Source of the DNA: Agrococcus sp. ARC_14
Lineage (GTDB): Bacteria > Actinomycetota > Actinomycetes > Actinomycetales > Microbacteriaceae
DNA length: 64,000 nt
NCBI RefSeq assembly: GCF_022436485.1
Contig: NZ_JAKUDO010000001.1
Span: forward strand, 2,641,440 to 2,705,439
Direction: 5' to 3'
The notes under the pieces were generated by a model. The model saw only the letters and a program-made list of their open reading frames with translations, had not been told where the DNA came from and searched no databases. Both the position numbers and the translations under genes were made by a program. Below, piece after piece: positions 34,529 through 42,700 of the stretch; the stretch's first letter is position 1; every line of letters begins with the position of its first letter.

Positions 34529-35212
34529 ATGACGAACGTCTCGGGGCTGGATCCCGTCGTTCCCTCGCTCGTCGCGCATGCGAGCATCCGTGCTCGGGTC
34601 ACCGAGGCGCTGCGAGAGGCGATGGTCGCCGGCACGATGGAGCCGGGCACCGTCTACTCCGCGCCCGCCCTCGCGCAGATGCTCGGGGTGTCGGCGACCC
34701 CCGTGCGTGAGGCGATGATCGATCTGGTCAAGGAGGGGCACGTCGAGGCGATCCGCAATCGCGGCTATCGCGTCGTGCAGATCAGCGACCAGGATCTGGA
34801 CGAGATCGTCGAGCTGCGTGCCCTCATCGAGGTGCCGACCATCGAGCGGGTCGCGAGCCTCGCGACGCCGGAGCAGGTGGCGGCGCTGCGTCCGCTCGCC
34901 GATGAGCTCGAGCGCACGGCGGCCGAAGGGCTGCTGCGGGAGTTCATCACCGCCGACAACGCATTCCACCTCAGTCTGCTGGCGATCGCGGGCAACCGCC
35001 TGATCGTGCAGGAGGCGCGCCGGCTGCGAGGGCTGTCGAGGCTCTCGGCGCTGCAGCACCTGCACCGGGAGGGCCGGCTCGTGCAGACCGCTGCAGAGCA
35101 CGCGCAGCTGCTCGACCTGATCGACGCGCGAGACGCGCACGGCGCTGCGGCGCTCATGGCAGCCCACCTCGGCCACGTGCGCGGGGTCTGGGCCGGCAAG
35201 CCCGAGCACTAG
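34529..35212 (+). CDS. GntR-family regulator with FCD domain
   Basis: The 227-residue protein has an N-terminal GntR winged helix (YSAPALAQMLGVSATPVREAM, about 50-70) and a C-terminal FCD ligand-binding domain with the metal-binding pattern D..FH....A..N (TADNAFHLSLLAIAGN) and AEHAQLL. FCD regulators usually repress catabolic genes for organic or amino acids. AGGAGG precedes the ATG. Directly downstream lies an MHS transporter and an ornithine-cyclodeaminase homologue, its probable targets. Confidence 0.93.
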   Translation: MTNVSGLDPVVPSLVAHASIRARVTEALREAMVAGTMEPGTVYSAPALAQMLGVSATPVREAMIDLVKEGHVEAIRNRGYRVVQISDQDLDEIVELRALIEVPTIERVASLATPEQVAALRPLADELERTAAEGLLREFITADNAFHLSLLAIAGNRLIVQEARRLRGLSRLSALQHLHREGRLVQTAAEHAQLLDLIDARDAHGAAALMAAHLGHVRGVWAGKPEH

Positions 35213-35282
35213 ACCCGCTCGACGCAAACGACGCAACCAACCCGCAACATCCGCGCAATCTCGCGGTTGCAGGAGAGTGCAA

Positions 35283-35300
35283 TTGTACGTTGTACTGTTG
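35283..35300 (+). promoter_or_regulatory. Candidate GntR operator before the MHS gene
   Basis: TTGTACGTTGTAC within ATTGTACGTTGTACTG contains two GTAC half-sites, the spacing of FCD-type operators. It lies 57 bp before the transporter ATG and directly after the regulator gene. Confidence 0.5.
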
Positions 35301-35356
35301 CAGCTGCGCCGAGCCCGACGCCGCGCGCAGTCAACGACGACGAGGAGCCCCTTCCG

Positions 35357-36724
35357 ATGGCCACCACCACCGCATCCGCCCCCACCCGGGCGACCAATCG
35401 CCGTGTGCTGATCGGCAGCCTCAGCGGCAGCGCGATCGAATGGTTCGACTTCTTCCTCTTCGCGACGGCGGCCGCGCTGATCTTCGACAAGCAGTTCTTC
35501 CCCACAGAGGACCCCGCGCTCTCGCTGATGCTCTCGTACGTGTCGCTGTCGCTCACGTTCTTCATCCGGCCTTTCGGCGGCATCGTCTTCTCACACATCG
35601 GCGACCGCATCGGGCGCAAGAAGACGCTGGTCATCACGCTCTCGCTCATGGGCGGGGCGACGGTCGCGATCGGCCTGCTGCCGACGTTCGACCAGGTCGG
35701 CGTGCTGGCACCGATCCTCCTCATGCTCTGTCGCATCATCCAGGGCCTCGCGATCGGTGGCGAGTGGGGCGGCGCGCTGCTGCTCGCCTACGAATACGCC
35801 CCGAAGGAGCGCCGAGGCTTCTTCGGCTCTGTGCCGCAGACGGGCATCACGATCGGCATGCTGCTCTCCACGCTGGCATTCGCGCTCGTGAGCCTGCTGC
35901 CGACCGACGCCTTCGATGCCTGGGGCTGGCGCCTGCCGTTCATCGCGAGCGTCGTGCTCGTGTTCGTCGGCCTCTGGATCCGCAAGGGCCTCGCCGAGAC
36001 GCCCGACTTCCAGAAGGCGAAGGACTCCGGGAACGTCGCGAAGCTCCCTCTCGCAGAGACGCTCCGCGACCACTGGCGCTCGGTGCTCGTCGCCATCGGC
36101 GCGAAGTTCGTCGAGACGGCGCCGTTCTACATCTTCGCGACCTTCGTGGTCAGCTACGCCACCGGCGCGCTCGACTTCGAGCGCTCGACGGTGCTCAACG
36201 CGGTCAGCGCCGGAGCCTTCGTGAGCACGATCGCGATCCTCGCGATGGGTGCGCTCTCGGACCGCATCGGTCGCCGACGCGTGTTCCTGCTGGGCGCGAT
36301 GCTCATCGCCCTGTTCGCGGCGCCGTTCTTCCTGCTCCTCGACATCGGCATGGACTGGGGTGTGTACGCGGCCGTCGTCATCGGCCTCGGCGTCGTGTGG
36401 CCGCCCGTCACCGCGACGCTCGGCACGCTCATGTCGGAGATCTTCTCCACCCGCGTCCGCTACACCGGCATCACGCTCGGCTACCAGATCGGCGCCGCGC
36501 TGGCTGGCGGCACCGCACCGCTGCTTGCGACGTGGCTGCTCACGGCCTTCGGCGGTTCGTGGGTGCCGATCGCGGTGTACATCGCCGCCGTCGCCGTCAT
36601 CTCGATCGTCGCGGTCTCGCTCTCCCCCATGGCGACCAGGCGCGAGACGCAGCTGCTCGCCGCTCGTGGCCTCGACGACGGCTCCGTCATGGCCGCCGAG
36701 CGCAAGGAAGGGGCTTCGGCATGA
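35357..36724 (+). CDS. MHS-family MFS transporter
   Basis: This 455-residue member of the metabolite:H+ symporter family is distinct from the one at 21568. Features: GSAIEWFDFFLFATAAAL (segment 1), FSHIGDRIGRKKTL, CRIIQGLAIGGEWGGALLL (segment 5), and GALSDRIGRRRVFL (loop 8-9). Twelve membrane segments are predicted. AGGAG precedes the ATG at 35357; an earlier in-frame start lies in the operator region and is rejected. It overlaps the next gene by 4 bp, implying joint use of one substrate, possibly a basic or N-substituted amino acid. Confidence 0.93.
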   Translation: MATTTASAPTRATNRRVLIGSLSGSAIEWFDFFLFATAAALIFDKQFFPTEDPALSLMLSYVSLSLTFFIRPFGGIVFSHIGDRIGRKKTLVITLSLMGGATVAIGLLPTFDQVGVLAPILLMLCRIIQGLAIGGEWGGALLLAYEYAPKERRGFFGSVPQTGITIGMLLSTLAFALVSLLPTDAFDAWGWRLPFIASVVLVFVGLWIRKGLAETPDFQKAKDSGNVAKLPLAETLRDHWRSVLVAIGAKFVETAPFYIFATFVVSYATGALDFERSTVLNAVSAGAFVSTIAILAMGALSDRIGRRRVFLLGAMLIALFAAPFFLLLDIGMDWGVYAAVVIGLGVVWPPVTATLGTLMSEIFSTRVRYTGITLGYQIGAALAGGTAPLLATWLLTAFGGSWVPIAVYIAAVAVISIVAVSLSPMATRRETQLLAARGLDDGSVMAAERKEGASA

Positions 36725-37650
36725 GCGGCGCAGGCCAGGGCCCCACGGCCTTCAGCGCAGCGGCTGTGCGCGAGCGGATCACGCCGCGGCGTGCGCGGGA
36801 GCTGGTCGCCAGAGCGTTGACGTCAGGCTTCTCACCGGCGGACGACTCGCCCCGCAGCAACATCGCTGCTGGCGACGGTCACCTGCTGCTGATGCCGTCG
36901 ACGATCGGCGCGTGGACGGGCGTCAAGATCGCCTCGGTGGCGCCGGGCAACCCGGAGCGCGGACTGCCGAGGATCCAGGCGACCTATCTGCTGCTCGACA
37001 CCGAGACGCTGAGCACGGTGGCGATCATCGACGGCGTGAGCCTCACCGCGCTGCGCACGCCCGCGGTCTCGGCGGTCGCGGTCGACGGGCTTGCGGCTCC
37101 AGACGCGGAGCGCCTGGTCGTCTTCGGCACCGGCCCTCAGGCCATCGAGCACGCGATCGCGATGGCCGATGTGCGGACGCTGTCGAGCATCCGCATCGTC
37201 GGGCGGAGCCCATCCAAGGTCGACGCGGCCTGCGCCGAGCTGCGCGGGCGTGGCATCGCGGCCGAGCCAGGACGAGCAGCGGATGTCGCTGAAGCCGACA
37301 TCGTCGTGTGCGCGACGTCTGCAGAGCATCCGCTCTTCGACGGCACGCTCGTGCGCGACGGGGCCTGCGTCGTCGCGATGGGCTCGCACGAGCCGGGTCG
37401 TCGCGAGCTCGACGAGCGGCTGATGGGCCGCTCGCTCGTGGTGGTCGAGGAGGCCGGTGCCGCGCTGCGAGAGGCGGGCGACGTCATCCAGGCGGTCGAC
37501 GCCGGCGTCCTCGACGCATCCGCCCTCGTCGGCATCGATGCGCTCGCCCGCGGTGAGGTGACGCGTGCGACCGACCGGCCGAACGTGTTCAAGGGCACCG
37601 GCATGTCGTGGCAGGACCTCGCGGTGGCGATCGGCGTCGTCGAGCGCTGA
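36721..37650 (+). CDS. Ornithine cyclodeaminase / mu-crystallin family protein
   Basis: The 309-residue NAD(P)-dependent protein has LLLMPSTIGAWTGVKI (substrate Lys region), a Rossmann domain with VVFGTGPQAIEHAIAM and VGRSPSKVDAA, ADIVVCATSAEHPLF, and a C-terminal TVFKGTGMSWQDLAVA-like end (FKGTGMSWQDLAVAIG). Relatives include ornithine cyclodeaminase, alanine dehydrogenase and ketimine reductases. The ATG overlaps the transporter stop. With the GntR gene this forms a small catabolic unit; the exact amino acid is unknown. Confidence 0.92.
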   Translation: MSGAGQGPTAFSAAAVRERITPRRARELVARALTSGFSPADDSPRSNIAAGDGHLLLMPSTIGAWTGVKIASVAPGNPERGLPRIQATYLLLDTETLSTVAIIDGVSLTALRTPAVSAVAVDGLAAPDAERLVVFGTGPQAIEHAIAMADVRTLSSIRIVGRSPSKVDAACAELRGRGIAAEPGRAADVAEADIVVCATSAEHPLFDGTLVRDGACVVAMGSHEPGRRELDERLMGRSLVVVEEAGAALREAGDVIQAVDAGVLDASALVGIDALARGEVTRATDRPNVFKGTGMSWQDLAVAIGVVER

Positions 37651-37698
37651 AGCCGGATGTCGCTCGGCGTGCGGCTGGGGGCGGCCGGCGGACGAGAG

Positions 37699-37881
37699 GG
37701 TCAGCGGTCGGTCAGGCAGCCAGCGCTCGCAGACATACGGCGCTCCCAGTCGGCCGACGATCGCAGTCGGCCAACGCTCGCAGTCAGCCAGCGGTCGCAG
37801 TCAGCCGGCGCTCGAAGTCAGTCAGCGGTCGGTCAGCGAGCGCTTGCAGTCGGCCGGCCGTTGGTCAGCCAGCAGTCGGTG
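37699..37881. repeat. Degenerate 15-17 bp repeat array
   Basis: About ten units of the form AGTCRGCCRRCGCTCGC lie between two convergent stops. Five consecutive 17-bp units at about 37748-37832 differ by only a few bases. The array runs into the last codons of the GNAT gene. Confidence 0.85.
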
Positions 37882-38320
37882 CTGCGTCGTAGGTGAGCCA
37901 CCGCGTCTTCGTTGCGACGCGGTCGTAGAGGCGCTGGGCGGTGGCGTTGTCGTCGGCCGTGATCCAGCGCACCACCGAGGCACCCTCCGTCGCGGCGATC
38001 TGCTGCAGCCGCGCGATCAGCGCCGCACCGACGCCGCGGCCGCGCACGGCGGGGTCGGCGAACAGGTCGTCGAGGTAGATGCCGGTCTGCCCGATGGAAG
38101 GCCGCGCGAAGCGTCGCCAGTGCGCGAAGCCGACGATCTCGCCGTCGAGCTCTGCGATGAGTCCCTCGCTCTGGTGCGCGGCGTCGAGCAGCCAGCTCCA
38201 CACGCGGTCGGCGACGGCGTCATCGTGCGGGTTCTTGTAGAACGTGCGGTAGCCGTGGAAGAGCTCCTCCCACCGCTGCCGATCCTCCGCCACCACTGCC
38301 CGCACGCTGATCTCGCTCAT
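37865..38320 (-). CDS. GNAT-family N-acetyltransferase
   Basis: The 151-residue protein is a single GNAT fold: an N-terminal VRAVVAEDRQRWEELFHGY, the central sheet GLIAELDGEIVGFAHW, the acetyl-CoA loop LFADPAVRGRGVGAALIARL (about 87-106), and a C-terminal NATAQRLYDRVATKT. Substrate unknown; it resembles small-molecule or diamine acetyltransferases. TAGCGT six bases upstream of the ATG suggests leaderless transcription. The last few codons lie in the degenerate repeat array, so the C-terminal tail may be recent. Confidence 0.92.
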   Translation of the reverse strand: MSEISVRAVVAEDRQRWEELFHGYRTFYKNPHDDAVADRVWSWLLDAAHQSEGLIAELDGEIVGFAHWRRFARPSIGQTGIYLDDLFADPAVRGRGVGAALIARLQQIAATEGASVVRWITADDNATAQRLYDRVATKTRWLTYDAAPTAG

Positions 38321-38326
38321 GCGCCC

Positions 38327-38332
38327 ACGCTA
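38327..38332 (-). promoter_or_regulatory. -10 box of the GNAT gene (leaderless)
   Basis: TAGCGT on the minus strand is six bases before the ATG at 38320. Confidence 0.45.
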
Positions 38333-38395
38333 GTCGCGCACTCCGCAGTGCGCGCAGTCGAGCCAGTCGGCGTCGCCGACCCGATTCGACTTGTT

Positions 38396-38415
38396 CGACC
38401 TGGTGCACCAGGTCG
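38396..38415. repeat. 20-bp perfect palindrome, copy C
   Basis: CGACCTGGTGCACCAGGTCG is perfectly self-complementary without spacer. It lies in the 126-bp gap after the AbiEi-like gene and resembles the centre of copy A. Confidence 0.8.
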
Positions 38416-38446
38416 AGATCGGTGCATCAGGTCGTCGGGCTGGCGA

Positions 38447-39391
38447 TCACGCCGCCCGGGACAGGTCGAGCACCCGGGGGCGGACCCGTGGCACGCGGTG
38501 GTGGAGCAGGATGCGCTCCAGACGCGCCGGCTCCAGCACATCCGCCCAGACCCAATGCGCGGGATCTCCGCTGGAGAGCAGGTCGTCGTCGCGCGCCTTC
38601 TCGATCGCGAGCGCCTGCACGCCAGACTTCCCGGCTCGGTTGGCGAGCTCGCCGTACTTCATCAGGCCGTCGAACTCTCCGTACACAGGGCGGCCACCCG
38701 CGATCACCCACCGCATGTCGACCCGGTGGCGCTCGCCGCTCCGGCCGGTCACCCACACCTGGAGCTCCGGCGCAGCGAAGCCCAGCTGGAAGGCTCGCAC
38801 CCGACTCCACGACTCGCCGACCGACTCTGCGGCACCGTCCGCGAATGTGATCGCCCACTCCGCCCTCGAGCGATTGCGCCTGCTCTGTCGACCGAGCGCA
38901 TCCAAGATCTGCTGCTTCGTCACCCTCCCGGCGTGGAGCGCGTCGTCGATCGCCGACACCGCATCCAGCACGCTGCACCGGCGCGCGACGTCGGCGAGCG
39001 CATATGCCAGCGTGCACACGGCCTTGTTGCCGACCGCGTCGCGGTCTCGCGGATCGAGCAGGACCTGCGCATGCACGACCCCGGCCTTCGTCCCCGCGGT
39101 TCGCCGGTCGCCGGTCGTGTAGACCGCTGCAGGCTCCAAGCCGTAGGGCACACCATGCAGCGCGAGTGCGGACTCCCGGGCGAAGACTGCGCGCGGTCGG
39201 GTGGCGTGCACGGCCTGGATGCGCAGCAGATACGCGGCGTCCCGATCGTCGGCAGCGAGATCGGTGGTCGCGACGTAGATGCCGTGCCGCACGCGGGTCA
39301 GCCGTGCGTCGCGCTCGGGCCGAAGCCCGGGCGCCGACCCTGCGATCACCTTCGCCCGAAGCACCTGCGCGCCGTCCTCCGCCGTCTCCAT
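38447..39391 (-). CDS. AbiEi-like / DUF559-type protein
   Basis: The 314-residue protein pairs an N-terminal AbiEi-like half (RLTRVRHGIYVATTDL, AVFARESALALHGVPYG) with a C-terminal segment resembling the Vsr/DUF559 endonuclease-like fold: ESVGESWSRVRAFQLGF, RHRVDMRW and GEFDGLMKYG. These could supply PD-(D/E)xK-type residues (Asp, Glu, Lys). Such proteins are common in actinobacteria and often annotated as type IV antitoxin AbiEi. No AbiEii-like nucleotidyltransferase toxin lies beside it. Role unproven. The ATG at 39391 has a CATCGT box seven bases upstream; the frame stays open beyond it. Confidence 0.82.
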   Translation of the reverse strand: METAEDGAQVLRAKVIAGSAPGLRPERDARLTRVRHGIYVATTDLAADDRDAAYLLRIQAVHATRPRAVFARESALALHGVPYGLEPAAVYTTGDRRTAGTKAGVVHAQVLLDPRDRDAVGNKAVCTLAYALADVARRCSVLDAVSAIDDALHAGRVTKQQILDALGRQSRRNRSRAEWAITFADGAAESVGESWSRVRAFQLGFAAPELQVWVTGRSGERHRVDMRWVIAGGRPVYGEFDGLMKYGELANRAGKSGVQALAIEKARDDDLLSSGDPAHWVWADVLEPARLERILLHHRVPRVRPRVLDLSRAA

Positions 39392-39700
39392 GGCGCGGAC
39401 GATGCCAGATCTCTCGAACGGCGCGTGCCCTGGCGCCCTGCCTTGTGGAGGGAGCGGCCGCCGCGTCGACGTCTGCGCACGGCAGCCGACCTGTTCCACC
39501 GCTCGCGACCCGGCCTACCGGGTCGCCGTCGGCGGAACGGGTCGGCTCAGCAAGAAATGAGCGAGGAGCGCGGAAAGGGGGCGGGTGAGGGGTGTGCGGA
39601 CAGGGGCGCGGGAGGGAGCACGCACGGAGCGCGGAAGGGGGCGCGGGACGGAGCGCACACGGGGCGCGGGCAGAACGCACGCATACGGGAGAATGGCGGG
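39392..39700. other. 309-bp divergent gap between AbiEi-like gene and hrpA
   Basis: It holds palindrome copy B (39484-39547), then about 120 bp of purine-rich, degenerate repeats of a GGAGCGCGGAAGGGGGCG type (39560-39680), and a GAGAAT box six bases before the hrpA ATG. I see no gene in it. Confidence 0.6.
39484..39547. repeat. Long hyphenated palindrome, copy B
   Basis: 30-bp arms (39484-39513 and 39518-39547) match at about 25 positions around a CCTA loop. The right arm shares GGCGGAACGGGTC with copy A at 10834, marking a dispersed family. Confidence 0.8.
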
Positions 39701-42700
39701 ATGCGCATCGACTACCCGGCCGACCTCCCGGTCAGCGAGGCGCGCGACGAGATCATGGCCACGATCCGCGACCACCAGGTCGTGATCGTCGCGGGTGCCA
39801 CGGGATCGGGCAAGACGACGCAGCTGCCCAAGATGCTGCTCGAGCTCGGCCGCACCAGCATCGGCCACACCCAGCCCAGGCGGCTCGCGGCCCGCACCAT
39901 CGCCGAGCGCCTCGCCGAGGAGCTCGAGGTGGAGATGGGCAGCGAGGTCGGCTACAAGGTGCGCTTCACCGACCAGGTGAGCGCCGACACCCGCATCAAG
40001 GTGATGACCGACGGCATCCTGCTCGCCGAGATGCACCGCGATCGCGACCTCAAGCAGTACGACGCGATCATCATCGACGAGGCCCACGAGCGCAGCCTCA
40101 CGATCGACTTCCTGATCGGCTACCTGCAGCGGCTGCTCCCCCGTCGGCCCGATCTCAAGGTGATCGTCACGAGCGCGACGATCGACCCGCAGTCGTTCTC
40201 CCGGCACTTCGACGACGCCCCGATCATCGAGGTCTCCGGCCGCACGTACCCCGTCGACATCCGCTACCGCCCGCTCGTGAGCGAGGCGATGGATGCGGAT
40301 GACGACGGCGAGGAGGACGAGCCGGCCGCCGACCTCGACCCGATCGAAGGCATCGAGTCGGCCCTCGCCGAGATCGCCCGGGACGACGCCGGCGATGTGC
40401 TCGTGTTCCTCCCCAGCGAGGCCGACATCCGCGACGCCCAGTCGGCGCTCGAGGGGCGCCTCGGCCAAGCCACCGAGATCCTCCCCCTCTACGGCCGCCT
40501 GAGCGCCGCCGACCAGCACCGCGTCTTCGAGCGCACGGCCCGCGCGGGCATCCGCCGCCGCGTCGTGCTCGCCACCAACGTGGCCGAGACGAGCCTGACC
40601 GTGCCGGGCATCCGTCACGTCATCGACACGGGCACGGCTCGCATCTCGCGCTATTCGGCGCGCAGCAAGGTGCAGCGGCTGCCGATCGAGGCCATCAGCC
40701 AGGCGAGCGCGAACCAGCGCTCCGGCCGTGCGGGCCGTGTGGCGCCCGGCATCGCGATCCGGCTCTACGCCGAGGCCGACTTCGACAGGCGCCCCGCCTT
40801 CACCGACCCCGAGATCCTGCGCACCAACCTCGCGGCCGTCATCCTGCAGGCGGCGAGCCTCGGCCTCGGCCCGCTCGCCGAGTTCCCGTTCCTGCAGCCG
40901 CCCGCCGCCCGCGACATCAAGGACGGCAACGACTTGCTGCTCGAGCTCGGCGCGATCTCGAAGCAGGGCGGCATCACGAAGATCGGGCGTGAGCTCGCCC
41001 GCCTGCCCGTCGACCCGAGGTTCGGGCGGATGGCCGTGGCCGGCCGAGACGCGGATGTCGCCCACGAGGTCATCGCGATCGTCGCCGGGATGACGATCCA
41101 GGATCCCCGTGAGCGGCCGCTCGAGCGGCGCGAGGAGGCGGATCGCCAGCACGCGCGCTTCGTCGACCCGACGAGCGACTTCATCACCTTGCTGGCGCTG
41201 TGGCGGTATCTGCAGGAGCAGCAGGCGCGGCTCTCCGGCAACCAGTTCAGGAAGCTCTGCAAGACCGAGCACCTGAGCTTCCTGCGCGTGCGCGAGTGGC
41301 AGGACGTGGTGCGGCAGCTGACGCGCGCGCTGGGGTTGAAGCGGGAGGTCGCGCGATCGTCGAGCTCCACCGACCTACGGTCGTCGAGTAGCGCCGAAGG
41401 CGCGTATCGAGACGAGTCCGGTCATGGTCTCGATACGCGCACTGCGTCCGCTACTCGACCAGCGTCGCGCGCTCCTCGACCCGCGGAGGGCGCGGGTTCG
41501 TTCGCCGTCGCCGCCGACGCCGTCGCCATCCACAAGGCCCTGCTCACCGGCCTGCTCGGCCGCATCGGCGTCGTCGACGAGACCGGCAAGCCGCAGCAGT
41601 CCCGCCCCGGCGACGCCGGCGGCGGGCGTCAGGGACGGCGGATGCGGCAGCGGGCCGAGTACATCGGCGCCCGCGGGGCGCGGTTCCAGATCTTCCCGGG
41701 CTCCGGCCTCGCCAAGCAGCCGCCCCGCGCCGTCATGGCCGCGGAGCTCGTGGAGACGAGCCGCCTCTTCGCCCGCACCGTCGCATCCATCGACCTCGCC
41801 TGGGCCGAGCCGCTCGCGGGCGAGCTGGCGAAGCGGCAGGTGAGCGAGCCGCACTGGGAGCGCAAGCAGGGCGCGGTGGTGGCCTACGAGAAGGTGACGC
41901 TGTTCGGAGTGACGATCGTCGAGCGCCGCCGCGTGCAGTACGCACGCATCGATGCCGAGCACGCGCGCGAGCTGTTCATCCGGCACGCGCTCGTCGAGGG
42001 CGAGTGGGACTCTCCGCAGGACTTCGACCGCAAGAACCGCGAGCTGCGGCGCGAGATCGAGCGGCTCGAGGAGCGCCAGCGGCGGCGAGACCTGCTGGTC
42101 GGCGACGAGGCGGTGTTCGACTTCTTCGATGCGCGCATCCCGGCCGATGTCGCCTCGACGCGCGCCTTCGAGGGCTGGTGGCGCACGGAGCGCGAGGCCA
42201 GCCCCGAGCTGCTGACGATGACGCGCGAGGATCTCACCGGCGAGGATGCCCGTGTCGACCAGGAGCTCTTCCCGACGAAGTGGCAGCAGGGCGAGCAGCG
42301 GCTGCGGCTCAGCTATCGCTTCGAGCCCGGCACCGTCGACGACGGCCTCACGGTGCACGTGCCGCTCGCAGTGCTGCCGCGGCTCGGCTCCGCGGGGTTC
42401 GACTGGCTCGTGCCCGGCATGCGCGAAGAGCTGCTGACGGCGATGATCAAGAGCCTCCCGAAGCACATCCGCAAGCACGTCGTGCCGGCTGCCGACTGGG
42501 CGCGCGGCATGCTCGCCGAGCTCCCGGCGATCCCGCCGGCGGCGGCAGCCGGCAGCCCGGCGCGCTCGCTCGCCGACGTGCTCGCGACCCGCATCTCCCG
42601 CACCGCCTACGTGCAGTCGGTGGCCACCGACGTCGACTGGGGACGCATCCCCGACCACCTCAAGCCCACCTTCGCCGTGGAGGACGCCCGCGGCCGCCGG

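Noticed and set aside
37699..37881. CRISPR array
   Set aside because: Repeats are only 15-17 bp, degenerate and back-to-back, with no unique spacers and no cas genes in the window.
38447..39391. Complete type IV AbiE toxin-antitoxin system
   Set aside because: Only the AbiEi-like partner is present; no nucleotidyltransferase-type AbiEii gene adjoins it on either side.
37565..39700. Very long frame running from ornithine cyclodeaminase into hrpA
   Set aside because: The upstream part is antisense to the GNAT and AbiEi-like genes. High G+C keeps such frames open, and HrpA similarity begins at 39701.
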